A stretch of DNA of 64,000 nucleotides from Singulisphaera sp. (GTDB lineage: Bacteria; Planctomycetota; Planctomycetia; Isosphaerales; Isosphaeraceae): contig DAIDJG010000020.1 in NCBI GenBank assembly GCA_027451445.1, forward strand, positions 1 to 64,000. The letters run 5' to 3'. Below, one piece after another: positions 1 to 7,693 of the stretch (its first letter is position 1; the number at the start of each line of letters is the position of its first letter). Under the pieces are notes generated by a model. That model was given only the letters and a program-made list of their open reading frames with translations, had not been told where the DNA came from and ran no database searches. Made by a program: the position numbers and the translations under genes.

Positions 1-141
1 CAGTTCAATTTAATATTAAGCATATTTCGGTTGATTTCGGCGATGGCCGCACCGAATTGAAAACTCCAACATATTATAAATAGCAATATTCGACTCAAGC
101 CATTGCAGCCATTGGAGTTTCGCCCTTAATGCCATTCGGGA

Positions 142-1176
142 ATGTTTGTCAAAACCCGTCGCGGCAAGGTCATGACGACCTACCAGCTAAAGCCTGAGGC
201 GGTGTCGAGACTTCGCAGGCAGGGAAAGCGGGATGAAGACAAAATCAACAGACGCGAATTGGATGAGCTCATTGCGCGAGGCGAGGCTTATACACAGGGA
301 ACGGGTGCAGGCATAGTTCAAGTTGCGCCACCACAAGCGAAGCCCGAAACTCGCCTTTCTCGCAAAGAGAGGAAACGGTTACGTCACTCATACGGAACAA
401 GCGAACCCTATTCGCCGCCTCTTCGCTCTGCACCTCAGCCTCCGGTATCACCAAGACCCCGTCACGCTCCAACGCCTGCGGCACCCTCGAACGTCATACG
501 TGCCTCGAAGCCACCACTAGGCCCCATTCCCCTGGCGGATGGCCCCCCAGAACCAGAGCTGTATCCATTCCTTGAAGAACCGCCACCGCCGGTCGCCAAA
601 CCTGCACCGAGGCGACGGGACGTGAACGCTACGCCGTGCCCCCTCGCTCGTCCTGAACCTTGGGCTCGGGGACGCAGATCGGAGACGGGTCCGACGCCAC
701 CAGTGCCAGGAGCGAACCTCCGAGTCAACACCCATATTTGCCAGGACGTCACTCCACGACGAAAACGTACCGACTGTCGCGTTTGCGGCTGCACTACCTG
801 TAGCTCGGGAGCCGCCTACTGCTGGCACTGCGGGGCCGAGGCGGCGAGGGCCTTCGGCGTTCAGAAACGACGCGAGCTCGAGTTCGAGACGCATGCGGCC
901 GAGGAGTTGATCGATGTTCTCGCGGACGAGCTGGTGGCGATTAAGAATGACTTTGTTCGGTTGCCTGGCCGGACTCTTCGTGCCATCGATTTTTCGCTGC
1001 TCGGGATACCCGTTTGGCTCTGGGCTTTGATGGTGGTTGGCTTGTCAGTTCCGATCTACCTCCTGTGGCTCGTGGTGAGCCGCGAACCAGAGCCAGGCAA
1101 GCAGGTACATGGAAGCTCGATCGAAGTGAAGGTGGCAAACCGAGGCCCGGATTTTTTGGAAAAGGGACCCATGTAG
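142..1176 (+). CDS. Zinc-ribbon, single-pass membrane hypothetical protein
   Basis: Function unknown. The 344-residue product has a basic N-terminus (about 1-90), a long proline-rich low-complexity stretch (about 90-200), then a four-cysteine cluster CRVCGCTTC...CWHC near residues 210-232 that fits a zinc ribbon. One strongly hydrophobic segment near residues 284-310 (GIPVWLWALMVVGLSVPIYL) should span the membrane and leave a short hydrophilic tail. An in-frame ATG at 172 (MTTYQL) is an equally plausible start, as neither has a clear ribosome binding site. It lies outside the integrative element that begins at 1890 and reads towards it. The architecture (ribbon, proline linker, TM) suggests a regulatory or scaffold role, but that is inference. 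Confidence 0.6.
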   Translation: MFVKTRRGKVMTTYQLKPEAVSRLRRQGKRDEDKINRRELDELIARGEAYTQGTGAGIVQVAPPQAKPETRLSRKERKRLRHSYGTSEPYSPPLRSAPQPPVSPRPRHAPTPAAPSNVIRASKPPLGPIPLADGPPEPELYPFLEEPPPPVAKPAPRRRDVNATPCPLARPEPWARGRRSETGPTPPVPGANLRVNTHICQDVTPRRKRTDCRVCGCTTCSSGAAYCWHCGAEAARAFGVQKRRELEFETHAAEELIDVLADELVAIKNDFVRLPGRTLRAIDFSLLGIPVWLWALMVVGLSVPIYLLWLVVSREPEPGKQVHGSSIEVKVANRGPDFLEKGPM

Positions 1177-1271
1177 AGGTTTAGGTGGTTCTGGGACCCC
1201 GCGATTGGACCCATTACGAATACACCCCCACCATAGTCTGGCCCGCCGAGCGAGCACTTTAAGTTGACGAA

Positions 1272-1312
1272 CAAAAAACCCACCCTCCTTCGTGTCAGCA
1301 AGGAAGGGTTCC
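1272..1312 (-). terminator. Possible minus-strand intrinsic terminator
   Basis: On the minus strand CCCTTCCTT pairs with AAGGAGGG across a short loop and is followed by a GT-rich stretch with TTTTTTG. It could end leftward transcripts such as the remnant at 1629-1889. The stem is imperfect. Confidence 0.3.
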
Positions 1313-1380
1313 GTGTTGGTTGCTTGTTGCGACGGTCGCGTTGAGCCTCAGACACACACGTTCTGTTAGCAGCGGTTGGG

Positions 1381-1539
1381 AACTGAGCCATTATCGCGGC
1401 CTCAGCGATCCACCCTTCCAAGGGGATGCGAACTTGTGTCTCGCCCCAAGTGCCCTCAGCCCAAAGTGAAGGGCACTTGGGGCGAGACACAAGTGCGGAG
1501 TCGGGGTGGCTCAGTTCTGGCCGCGATAATGGCTCAGTT
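1381..1539. repeat. Nested palindromic repeat (MITE-like)
   Basis: Two inverted repeats are nested. The outer arms are 1381-1401 and 1519-1539 (AACTGAGCCATTATCGCGGCC and its complement, 21 bp, perfect). The inner arms are 1432-1456 and 1470-1494 (25 bp, perfect), separated by 13 bases. The roughly 160-bp unit encodes no convincing protein, and its symmetry fits a non-autonomous mobile repeat. A partial further copy of the right outer arm follows at about 1541-1551. Confidence 0.75.
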
Positions 1540-1628
1540 TCTGGCCGCGACCGACACAACGTTCCAAGCTTCACCTGAAGGCGTAGCGTGCGCGGTTTCG
1601 ACGGCGACGGAACGAGCGACACCTCCGG

Positions 1629-1889
1629 TTACGAAGAGACGGAGCCTCCTTGGTCACGGCCCGCTTGCTCGCAAGTGCCGTCGTCAAGCCTTGTCTCCGC
1701 AGTCGCCGAGAAGTAATCTTGAACAAGAGCAAGGACACGGGACGTGACCTCGGACGGTAGAGCGGGCCAGGCCTCCAACAACACCTTCAACTGGGGGTCA
1801 TTTCGCTCTGGGCACTGGCTGGTCACTGCCACTGCGTGGCCGGTTTCTCTTAAGTCCTTTAGTTCTTTACAGTTAGATCGTTCTGACTG
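1629..1889 (-). pseudogene. Remnant of an integrase-type C-terminal tail, opposite strand
   Basis: Reading leftward from the tRNA-derived repeat, the minus strand stays open to a stop at 1629. It encodes a stretch near 1750-1810 (LKVLLEAWPALP...VLALV) that matches in pattern the tail LVIDAWDALPEAVRAGIVAMV on the other side of the repeat. That W-x-x-LP pattern is, as I recall, common at the C-termini of planctomycete integrases. No catalytic domain or start lies upstream, so I read it as the decayed tail of another recombinase from an earlier insertion at this tRNA site. The assignment rests on a short motif only. Confidence 0.4.
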
Positions 1890-1938
1890 CGGAATCATAA
1901 TCCGCGTGTCGGGGGTTCGAGTCCCTCCGCCGCTATTT
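1890..1938 (+). other. Left attachment site (attL), 3' half of a CAU-anticodon tRNA gene
   Basis: These 49 bp are identical to 11956-12004. They hold the anticodon arm (GCGGA / ATCATAA loop with anticodon CAT / TCCGC), the T arm (GGGGG TTCGAGT CCCTC), the 3' acceptor strand CGCCGCT and discriminator A. A matching 5' acceptor (AGCGGCG) and D arm are absent upstream, so this is only a tRNA fragment. Tyrosine integrases commonly use tRNA 3' halves as attB. The CAU anticodon could mean Met or lysidine-modified Ile; I cannot tell which. Confidence 0.85.
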
Positions 1939-2315
1939 GCGAACAGCCCCGAACCACTCCGCAGAACCCCGCACATTTCAGCGGGTTACGTCAAATCGAC
2001 TCGGAGAATTGCAACCCCGCGAACCGCAGGGAACCGCAAGAAACCAAATCCTTCCGCGTCCTGACTGCTACCGCCAGTGCTACCGTTGCGTCAGTTGATG
2101 CGACGCATGAGAAGCCCGTCAAACCCGCTCCCGCGGCCCTATCCGACTCCAGTTTGAGTCTCGTAATCGACGCCTGGGACGCGCTTCCCGAGGCCGTTCG
2201 GGCCGGGATCGTAGCGATGGTCCGCGCGTCCACACCACCCGCTCCATCGACCGTTGACGGAATTGACGAAATCGACGAAAAGGCCCGGCAATCCCGGAAA
2301 GGGGGTGGCCGATGA
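1890..2315 (+). pseudogene. Displaced C-terminal part of the integrase (split at attP)
   Basis: From the first base of the left repeat this frame is open for 141 codons to TGA at 2313-2315. It reads the att sequence in exactly the frame used by the integrase through the right repeat (RNHNPRVGGSSPSAAI). It ends in LVIDAWDALPEAVRAGIVAMV followed by a charged tail. There is no start codon context of its own. Its stop overlaps the next gene's ATG as ATGA (2312-2315), typical of genuine coupled genes. In a circularised element the integrase would run 444 residues to attP plus these 141, giving 585. In the integrated state this part is cut off from its promoter and N-terminus. Confidence 0.7.
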
Positions 2316-2950
2316 CGTCACCAGGGCCACCCGCTTGGGCGCAGCAAGCCGGCGAGCCATCGCGCTGGTATGCGTGCTTCTGGCAGTATTACTGCCTTGC
2401 CGGGCCGGCCCGAACCCTCGAATCCGCCTGGCGCCGGTCACGCTCAACGGCAACAAGTAGCAGCATAGAGCAGCGCGCAAAGCCAACACGCCCGTCGGCC
2501 CATTTTTATGGCTTGGTCTCGGCCTGGCGATGGAGTGAGCGTGCCGCTGCCTACGATCGCGCCGACCGCGAGAAGCAGGCGCTCGCGCGCCGCGTCGCGA
2601 TTGAGGAAGCGAACACGCGCCATGCGATCCTGGCACGAGCAGCGTTCAACAAGACTGCGATGGCCATCAACGCCCTGAAGCCCGAGGCGCTCACCCCAGA
2701 TCAGGTCATCAGGCTTGGCGACTTCGCCATCCGCATGGAACGCCTCGCGCTGGGTCAGCCCCTCGTCACAGAGCGTCACGAGCACATCGGCGTGCCATGC
2801 TCCGGCCCTGCCGACGGGGTCGTTCATCAAAATTACGATCCGACGCCGGAGGACATCGCCAGGGTGCTGGAAATCCTACACGAGCACGGCGCGGTTGAAG
2901 AGCAAGCCCCCGCCCCAATCCCTTTGACAGGAGACGATCCCGATGTCTGA
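2312..2950 (+). CDS. Phage-like hypothetical protein, possibly terminase-small-subunit-like
   Basis: The 212-residue product has an N-terminal region rich in W, Y and A (residues 5-40), a segment SAWRWSERAAAYDRADREKQ near 70-90, and a helical region to about 150. The layout (short region, W..R..AYD motif, long helix) resembles phage-associated small-terminase or packaging-type proteins of planctomycetes and other bacteria, but I see no diagnostic motif. The ATG overlaps the upstream stop in ATGA and follows an AAAGGGGG ribosome binding site, so it was probably coupled to the integrase tail. It overlaps the next gene by 8 bp. Confidence 0.55.
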   Translation: MTSPGPPAWAQQAGEPSRWYACFWQYYCLAGPARTLESAWRRSRSTATSSSIEQRAKPTRPSAHFYGLVSAWRWSERAAAYDRADREKQALARRVAIEEANTRHAILARAAFNKTAMAINALKPEALTPDQVIRLGDFAIRMERLALGQPLVTERHEHIGVPCSGPADGVVHQNYDPTPEDIARVLEILHEHGAVEEQAPAPIPLTGDDPDV

Positions 2951-3362
2951 GCAGATTCTGACCGAGATGACGCCTGCAGAAGCCTCGGCCCTCACGGAAG
3001 CGGCCCGGAAGAACCCTCTGGCCGCCGTGGCGGCGATTCTCGCGGTGCTAGTCGCGAGACGGCACGAGCGCGGTTACAACCATACCGCCATCAAGTCCAT
3101 GATCCTTGGTGGCTTCTCCGATGAGGCCGTCTCAGACGCCGTGCAAGCGATCCTCCGGGACGTCATCTCGGCGATGCTCGAAGTCATCCCGCCACCGTCC
3201 GCGCTTATCGCCACCCCCGTCGCGCACGCGGACGAAAATGCCCACGTGCATACCGCCGCGCCTCAGCGTAGGAGGCCCAACAGCAAGCCCAAGTCGTCCA
3301 AAAGAATGCACCCCGGCCCTAGACCCAAAATCATGCGAAAACGTAAGCGTTCGAATCCGTAA
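2943..3362 (+). CDS. Small hypothetical protein with basic C-terminus
   Basis: Unrecognised 139-residue protein. The first two thirds are predicted helical and alanine-rich, with RGYNHTAIKSMILGGFSDEA near residues 40-60, which could be a small helix-turn-helix. The last 35 residues are very basic and proline-rich (RRRPNSKPKSSKR...), suggesting nucleic acid binding. A GACAGGAG ribosome binding site lies at a good distance before the ATG. It overlaps the preceding gene by 8 bp, so the two are probably co-translated. Confidence 0.55.
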   Translation: MSEQILTEMTPAEASALTEAARKNPLAAVAAILAVLVARRHERGYNHTAIKSMILGGFSDEAVSDAVQAILRDVISAMLEVIPPPSALIATPVAHADENAHVHTAAPQRRRPNSKPKSSKRMHPGPRPKIMRKRKRSNP

Positions 3363-3556
3363 CTATGTCTTCGATTGCGAGATGAGAGGCCGATGCTTAT
3401 GAACGAGTGCTCTTGTTCCGTTCTGACGGGTCGATCAAGTTCCAAGGATGAGACCTTCGCCAACCAACGCCTCCACCGCATACAGTGAAACGACCGCGTT
3501 CCAATCGGGAAGAACGAAGTCCGAGGCTTGCTGGCGTGAGTATGGGCTCACTCGGA

Positions 3557-4867
3557 TCATGATTCCTCATTGTTCATGATATCCTTAGCCCACTGCATCA
3601 TGTCCTTGGCCCACTGCGCGGCTTCGGGACCGTCGAGGACGTCAGCTATCTCCGTCAGGTCCGTCACGGTCCACTTGGCGCCTTCGCGGGTCTCGGAGAG
3701 TAGGGTCGCAACCTGGTCCACCACGTTGTCATCTTCGTCGGCGTCAAGCAATGGCCATTCGTCGGCCCTCTGCATGGCCTGAAGCAGCTCTAGCGCTGAC
3801 TCAAGTTCCCGCGACGCCGCCCGCAACGTCTTCACGGCGACCTCAAGATTTTCCGGAGACAACTCCATGCGCTTGAGCTTGGGCTTCGCGGGCTGGTTCG
3901 CTGGTCGACCCGACCGGGGCAGGTTCTTCTGGGTGACGGACAGTGGGGCCGGCCCCAGGCCCTCTGGCCCGAAGGGATGCTCACCGTCGAGGTCTGGCAA
4001 ATCGCCCACGCCTAGAACGCGGCCTAAACGATCTAAGGTAAAGACTTCTCGAGTCCACTTATCATTCGGGTCGTACGGGCCATGAATTGACCCATAGCAT
4101 CCTTTGGAATGAACTTTGTGATGGAGGTCTGACACTACCCAGTGGACGTAGACCAGATGGTCCTCTGGGTCAATTCGCTTTACGGTTCCAATTGCACGAA
4201 TTTCGATATTAGGGTGTGTGCTTATCTTCTTAATCGCGATGCGGTCGCCCGGCCGAATGCGATTTCTTCGTCTGGTGAACTGCGGTTGGTCTGCGTCCTC
4301 CCAGCCAAGAAGCCAGTAGCCTTTCTGTACGAACTCCTCGTATTGATCCTCTCGCCCACCCCACATTGCCCCTACAACCCAGTATTGAGGGGCGATCGCA
4401 GATTCGGCCCATTCGGGCCAGTCTTGGGCGGTTGCTGCTCGGCGTATGATGAGTAATCCTTCGGGGCTGAACGGCATGAAATAGCCTTGTCGAATCTGCC
4501 CGCGTGATACAATCGGCCCATCCTCGATTTCTAATTCGCCAAGCTCTTCGATGATCTCGCTCTTGAGTATGGGAGGATTAAGTTCAAAGTATTCGGCTTT
4601 GAAGCTATAACCCACTCTCTCTGAGCCCCCGTAGGGGCCCAAGTCGACTTTGCTTTTGACCGCCCTTGTCACCGCGCGACTGAGAGCAACGACACTCTGC
4701 CAACGACCAGACCGGTAGTGGACAGTGACATCGCCGGCGCGAACGTCTCTGACCATGCGCCGGAACTTCATCCCCCTTTCGGTCTGTTCGACATCCGAGC
4801 AAACCAGGCCAGCGCGATGCTCTTCGTCCCAGCATCGTGTTTGGTTGCACCACCAGATTCGTGGCAT
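3557..4867 (-). CDS. Protein with two EVE/PUA-like domains (modified-base reader-like)
   Basis: The 436-residue product starts at ATG 4867, chosen because AAGGGG sits 8 nt upstream; an ATG at 4900 is less well placed. Residues about 1-70 (RIWWCNQTRCWDEE...GDVTVHYRSG) look like the PUA/EVE fold often found fused to McrB-type GTPases. Residues about 160-270 (QYWVVGAMWGG...GYWLLGWED...RPGDRIAIKK) look like a second EVE-like domain. The C-terminal third is charged, probably helical, and carries no nuclease or NTPase motif. EVE domains bind modified bases in DNA or RNA and occur in type IV restriction and other defence proteins. Here it stands alone on the minus strand between plus-strand core genes, so a cargo defence or regulatory role is inferred. 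Its base composition looks more AT-rich than the flanks. Confidence 0.6.
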   Translation of the reverse strand: MPRIWWCNQTRCWDEEHRAGLVCSDVEQTERGMKFRRMVRDVRAGDVTVHYRSGRWQSVVALSRAVTRAVKSKVDLGPYGGSERVGYSFKAEYFELNPPILKSEIIEELGELEIEDGPIVSRGQIRQGYFMPFSPEGLLIIRRAATAQDWPEWAESAIAPQYWVVGAMWGGREDQYEEFVQKGYWLLGWEDADQPQFTRRRNRIRPGDRIAIKKISTHPNIEIRAIGTVKRIDPEDHLVYVHWVVSDLHHKVHSKGCYGSIHGPYDPNDKWTREVFTLDRLGRVLGVGDLPDLDGEHPFGPEGLGPAPLSVTQKNLPRSGRPANQPAKPKLKRMELSPENLEVAVKTLRAASRELESALELLQAMQRADEWPLLDADEDDNVVDQVATLLSETREGAKWTVTDLTEIADVLDGPEAAQWAKDMMQWAKDIMNNEES

Positions 4868-5011
4868 TGAGGAAACCCCTTCGCGCTTCTGCCATCCCAC
4901 GACAAGGCCAAGGTCCCGGCCCAGCGAGTGTTACCGGTTGCTTTGGCGCTAACATGCGCCCGTCGCACGAGGAACATGGAAAGCAGCGTCCAACGGATGT
5001 TCGGCACCCTG

Positions 5012-5060
5012 AAAAAAAAGTCGCCCCCACGCAGGCCACAACTCCCGCGTGAGGGCGAAG
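5012..5060 (-). terminator. Minus-strand intrinsic terminator
   Basis: On the minus strand TCGCCCTCACGC pairs with GCGTGGGGGCGA, followed directly by TTTTTTTT (plus strand A-tract 5012-5019). It lies about 90 bp downstream of the ribbon-helix-helix gene and would separate it from the EVE-like gene. Confidence 0.75.
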
Positions 5061-5151
5061 ACGGGGCAGAACCCCGATCCAGTTTTGGCGTGGTTGTGGG
5101 CACGCTCGATATGGAGAGTACCCACGCACGGATGTCGATGCAAGGGGCCGG

Positions 5152-5388
5152 TTAACGCTTTGGGGCTGTGACCAAGTAGCCGCGCTCGCGAGCATAAGAC
5201 ACAAGCGCCCGGTCGATCAGATCATTGAGCGAAGGGGATCGATCGAAACTCGCGAGTGCTTCCACCCACGACTTCCATTCGGGCGTGCCTCGGATCATGA
5301 GGACCGCCGAGCGAACGCGCGATTCCTCTGCTTTCGGCTCCCCCTTGCCCGCGCCCTTCTTTGGCCTTGCCATTAATCCAGCACCCAC
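5152..5388 (-). CDS. Ribbon-helix-helix (CopG/Arc-like) DNA-binding protein
   Basis: A basic N-terminus (ARPKKGAGKGEPK) precedes a short strand-like segment (SRVRSAVLMIRG) and two helices (WKSWVEALASFDRS, LNDLIDRALVSYARER), the layout of a ribbon-helix-helix dimer that inserts a beta strand in the DNA major groove. The start is GTG at 5388 because CCGGGAGGG sits 8 nt before it; the internal ATG at 5373 has no such site. That gives 78 residues. It is transcribed divergently from the gene at 5662 and may regulate the shared control region and itself. It could also be the antitoxin half of a pair, but no toxin is adjacent. Confidence 0.65.
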   Translation of the reverse strand: MGAGLMARPKKGAGKGEPKAEESRVRSAVLMIRGTPEWKSWVEALASFDRSPSLNDLIDRALVSYARERGYLVTAPKR

Positions 5389-5661
5389 GGTTATGCCCTC
5401 CCGGTGACAATTTGGTCCGCCCACGTGTTCACCGGGATTATACACGAGTGGCTATCCAATGGCAACCTTAAGAGTATCGGCATCGCGAGAGAACTGTCTA
5501 CAAAAAATCAGGGACATTGTGAACTACCTCCTTGCTTAATGGATATCCACTGGATACAATTTGGATGTCGGGTGAGGGAATGGCCCTGACCCAACAAAAA
5601 CGGCCCGCCTCGGTGGTTCAGACCGAGACGAGCCAAGACCAGGTGCTAAGGACACCCAGTC
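5389..5661. promoter_or_regulatory. Divergent control region with TGGAT repeats
   Basis: This AT-richer gap separates the minus-strand RHH gene from the plus-strand gene at 5662. It contains CTATCCAATGG near 5449-5459 and a cluster of TGGAT at about 5540-5565 (TGGATATCCACTGGATAC and TTTGGATG), partly palindromic, which could be the RHH operator. A hairpin CTCGGT...ACCGAG lies at about 5611-5630. Operator function is inferred from position and repetition. Confidence 0.4.
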
Positions 5662-5916
5662 ATGACCACCGTCTTCGATTCGACCCGCCCAGTCAAGCCA
5701 TCCGCGCGCAAGCCCTTCGCCGCTGGTCTCGCCCGGACCCCGGCCCGCCAGCCGCGCTTCGAGCCCACCCCCGACGACTTGGCATGGGCCGCCGCGAACC
5801 TGAACGCCAACACGACGCATTACGAAGTGATCGGCCAGTCTGATGAGGCGATCGACTTCGCTTACGGGTGTGCTCTGGCCACAGCCCGCCACGAGGCCGG
5901 CTTCCGCTGTTACTGA
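5662..5916 (+). CDS. Small hypothetical protein
   Basis: Unrecognised 84-residue protein. The N-terminal 40 residues are basic and proline-rich; the C-terminal half (DDLAWAAANLNANTTHYEVI...) is probably helical and ends with GFRCY. A ribosome binding site AAGGA lies about 11 nt before the ATG, after a hairpin that could attenuate expression. It is the first plus-strand gene after the divergent control region. No known domain is evident. Confidence 0.5.
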   Translation: MTTVFDSTRPVKPSARKPFAAGLARTPARQPRFEPTPDDLAWAAANLNANTTHYEVIGQSDEAIDFAYGCALATARHEAGFRCY

Positions 5917-6367
5917 ACCGCGATGCGTCCCACAAGCCCCTGGCAACGTGCTGGGGGCCTTCCCGGATGGCGACGAAGCGAGGGTTCAGACCGATCCCGA
6001 CAGCTACCAACACTGACGACTTCTCCGCCCGCGTGACCGACCTTCCCACGTAGCGACCCGGCAACGACTCGACCGCACACGCGACGTGTCCCACAACCGC
6101 GACGAAGAGGTCCGACGGGAACAGGACTGGGCCGAGTACCGGCCTGGTCCGACCGGATGTTCCGGCGGATCAACCGCAACGAGCCCGGACCGCAACCCGA
6201 CTGAGTAGCGCGGGGCCATGGACGTCCCCGAAGGCATCTCGTTTTGATACGATGATTGCGGGTCGGCGTAGTGGTGGCCACCGCTGCGTCAAGCGGCCGG
6301 GGTCGCGTGCCAGGTTCTCCTTACTGGTGCGCGGCCCGGGTCGGCCCACTTCAAGGAGACTCCTACC
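5917..6367 (+). other. Apparent non-coding or decayed stretch inside the element
   Basis: No reading frame here has a convincing start, ribosome binding site or protein-like composition on either strand; the open frames are arginine/proline-rich GC artefacts. The end of the stretch supplies the ribosome binding site AAGGAGA (about 6353-6359) for the next gene. I see no RNA gene. Confidence 0.4.
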
Positions 6368-6715
6368 ATGTCTGCGCAACCCTCGCGCATGCCCCTTTCC
6401 ACAATCCGGCTCGAAGACGGGCGAACCGTCCGGATCTTCGCACCAACGGATGACCTGTGGATCGAACTCAATCAGATGACCAGATCATCAGAGCAGAGAC
6501 AGCCCTTTGGCGTGCTTCGCACAATCGTGTCTCATTGCACTGATGCGACCTTCGAGGGCTCGCCCAAAGACCTCGGTCGGCTCGTTCTCGCGCTTCTCAA
6601 GACTTGGGACAACCAAGATCAGATGTTTATTCTGATGTGGTGGCGCAAGAAAGCCAGATTGGAGCTTGAGCAGTTCTACGCGGCGTACAGCGAGTCGAGG
6701 CCCTGGTGGGTCTAG
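6368..6715 (+). CDS. Hypothetical protein, 115 residues
   Basis: Unrecognised protein. An N-terminal part with beta-strand character (STIRLEDGRTVRIFAPTDDLW) precedes a helical C-terminal part with several tryptophans (TWDNQDQMFILMWWRKK). Both the strong ribosome binding site (AAGGAGACTCCTACC before ATG) and protein-like composition support it. It overlaps the next reading frame by 10 bp, so the two may be coupled. The strand-rich start recalls small phage tail or assembly proteins, but nothing specific can be claimed. Confidence 0.6.
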   Translation: MSAQPSRMPLSTIRLEDGRTVRIFAPTDDLWIELNQMTRSSEQRQPFGVLRTIVSHCTDATFEGSPKDLGRLVLALLKTWDNQDQMFILMWWRKKARLELEQFYAAYSESRPWWV

Positions 6716-7050
6716 GCCTCGTTCCGCACCCAGAGCTTACGGAACAGATCGACCGGATAGCCGAACCGCCGCTGGCCCCCAATGGACAGGGGGCGACTCC
6801 GGGCCAGCGAACGCCTGAGAACCCGGACGAAGTCCTTGACTTTGTGACCCTGGATCAAGCTGCCGCCATGGTCAACCGATCGAAGCGAACCCTCGAACGT
6901 TACAAGACGAAAGGGACGCTACCCGTCCCGGCCGTCGAAGGGGGAGGCGGACGAGCCGACCGATGGAACTGGAAGACGATGGGCCCCTGGCTGGAGAAAG
7001 AATTCGGCATCAAACTACCCACGACCTTCCCAGCGAACCACCGAACCTGA
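6706..7050 (+). CDS. MerR-like / excisionase-type HTH protein
   Basis: The 114-residue product has a poorly conserved N-terminus and then a winged-helix core at about residues 45-95: DFVTLDQAAAMVNRSKRTL, followed by ERYKTKGTLPVP, the pattern of helix-turn-helix proteins that read DNA with a MerR-type fold (excisionases, phage regulators). The start used is GTG at 6706, overlapping the preceding stop; an internal start nearer residue 45 cannot be excluded. It could act as a recombination directionality factor for the integrase or as a transcription regulator of the downstream replication genes. Confidence 0.55.
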   Translation: MGLGLVPHPELTEQIDRIAEPPLAPNGQGATPGQRTPENPDEVLDFVTLDQAAAMVNRSKRTLERYKTKGTLPVPAVEGGGGRADRWNWKTMGPWLEKEFGIKLPTTFPANHRT

Positions 7051-7148
7051 CCGACATCTAACCGACAACCGCCGACAACCGCACGCAAGCGCCCCCCTCA
7101 CTCTTACGATCGCCCGCGTGGATCCCATATCTCTACGGAGACACGCGG

Positions 7149-7370
7149 ATGATAGAGCCCGTACTGATCGAGCCCGACGCCCTCTACGATGACGCCGCGC
7201 TGCGCCACGCCATCGGGCTGAGCCCCGCGCGCCTGGCCGCTGCCCGGCGATCGGGAAGCCTGCGGCACACCCGTCAGGGCAAACGCACCCTCTACAAGGG
7301 CGCATGGGTCCTGGAGTGGTTGGAGAGCGAGGCTCGCCCCCAACTTAACCTGGAGGGGGGTGATGCATGA
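7149..7370 (+). CDS. Mini helix-turn-helix protein (first of three)
   Basis: The 73-residue product is a single compact domain: LYDDAALRHAIGLSPARLAAARR (helix-turn-helix) and GSLRHTRQGKRTLYKGAWVLEWL (wing and last helix). The pattern of a short recognition helix followed by R..GK..LY..WVLEWL is that of excisionase or MerR-like DNA-binding domains. A GGAG site precedes the ATG. Its stop overlaps the next ATG (ATGA at 7367), which begins a chain of four overlapping genes ending with the RepA-like ATPase. Confidence 0.6.
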   Translation: MIEPVLIEPDALYDDAALRHAIGLSPARLAAARRSGSLRHTRQGKRTLYKGAWVLEWLESEARPQLNLEGGDA

Positions 7371-7693
7371 CCCAGAGCACCCGAAGCACGCGACTCACGC
7401 TCGCATTGGGAGCGGACCAGCCAGTCGCGCCCGCCGGACCCCCTGATCTATCCCCCGGCGTCGTCCACCTGTCGGAGCCCCTGGCCCGCGTGGCGATCCG
7501 CCTGGCGCTGGGCGGCGTGGAGCCCCTGCTCGAGCTCGACGACTGGACGACGATCCTGGCGTGCTCGCGCCGCCAAGTCGAGACGATGCGCGCGGCCGGA
7601 AAGTTGCCCCCACCCGATCTCCACATCGGCAAGCTCCCGCGCTGGCGGGCCCCGACGGCTCGCGAGTGGCTGGCGAAGGGGGGTGAGCGATGA
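7367..7693 (+). CDS. Mini helix-turn-helix protein (second of three)
   Basis: The 108-residue product has a variable N-terminal half and a C-terminal DNA-binding domain (LLELDDWTTILACSRRQVETM, then RAAGKLPPPDLHIGKLPRWR, TAREWL), again MerR/excisionase-like with the tyrosine-free recognition pattern found in phage regulators. It overlaps the genes on both sides by 4 bp (ATGA at 7367 and 7690), indicating translational coupling. It is not a duplicate of its neighbours at sequence level, though the fold is probably shared. Confidence 0.6.
   Translation: MTQSTRSTRLTLALGADQPVAPAGPPDLSPGVVHLSEPLARVAIRLALGGVEPLLELDDWTTILACSRRQVETMRAAGKLPPPDLHIGKLPRWRAPTAREWLAKGGER

Noticed and set aside
1862-1935. 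Complete tRNA-Met gene at the left repeat
   Set aside because: The 3' half folds well, but no 5' acceptor strand AGCGGCG or D arm precedes it; bases 1862-1885 do not fit. Only a fragment is present.
5152-5388. Toxin-antitoxin pair with the ribbon-helix-helix protein as antitoxin
   Set aside because: No neighbouring small toxin-like gene on either side; a regulator of the divergent region is the simpler reading.
6500-6700. CRISPR array or CRISPR-associated genes anywhere in the window
   Set aside because: No regularly spaced short direct repeats with unique spacers, and no cas-like protein, were seen. Repeats found are palindromic units or coding repeats.
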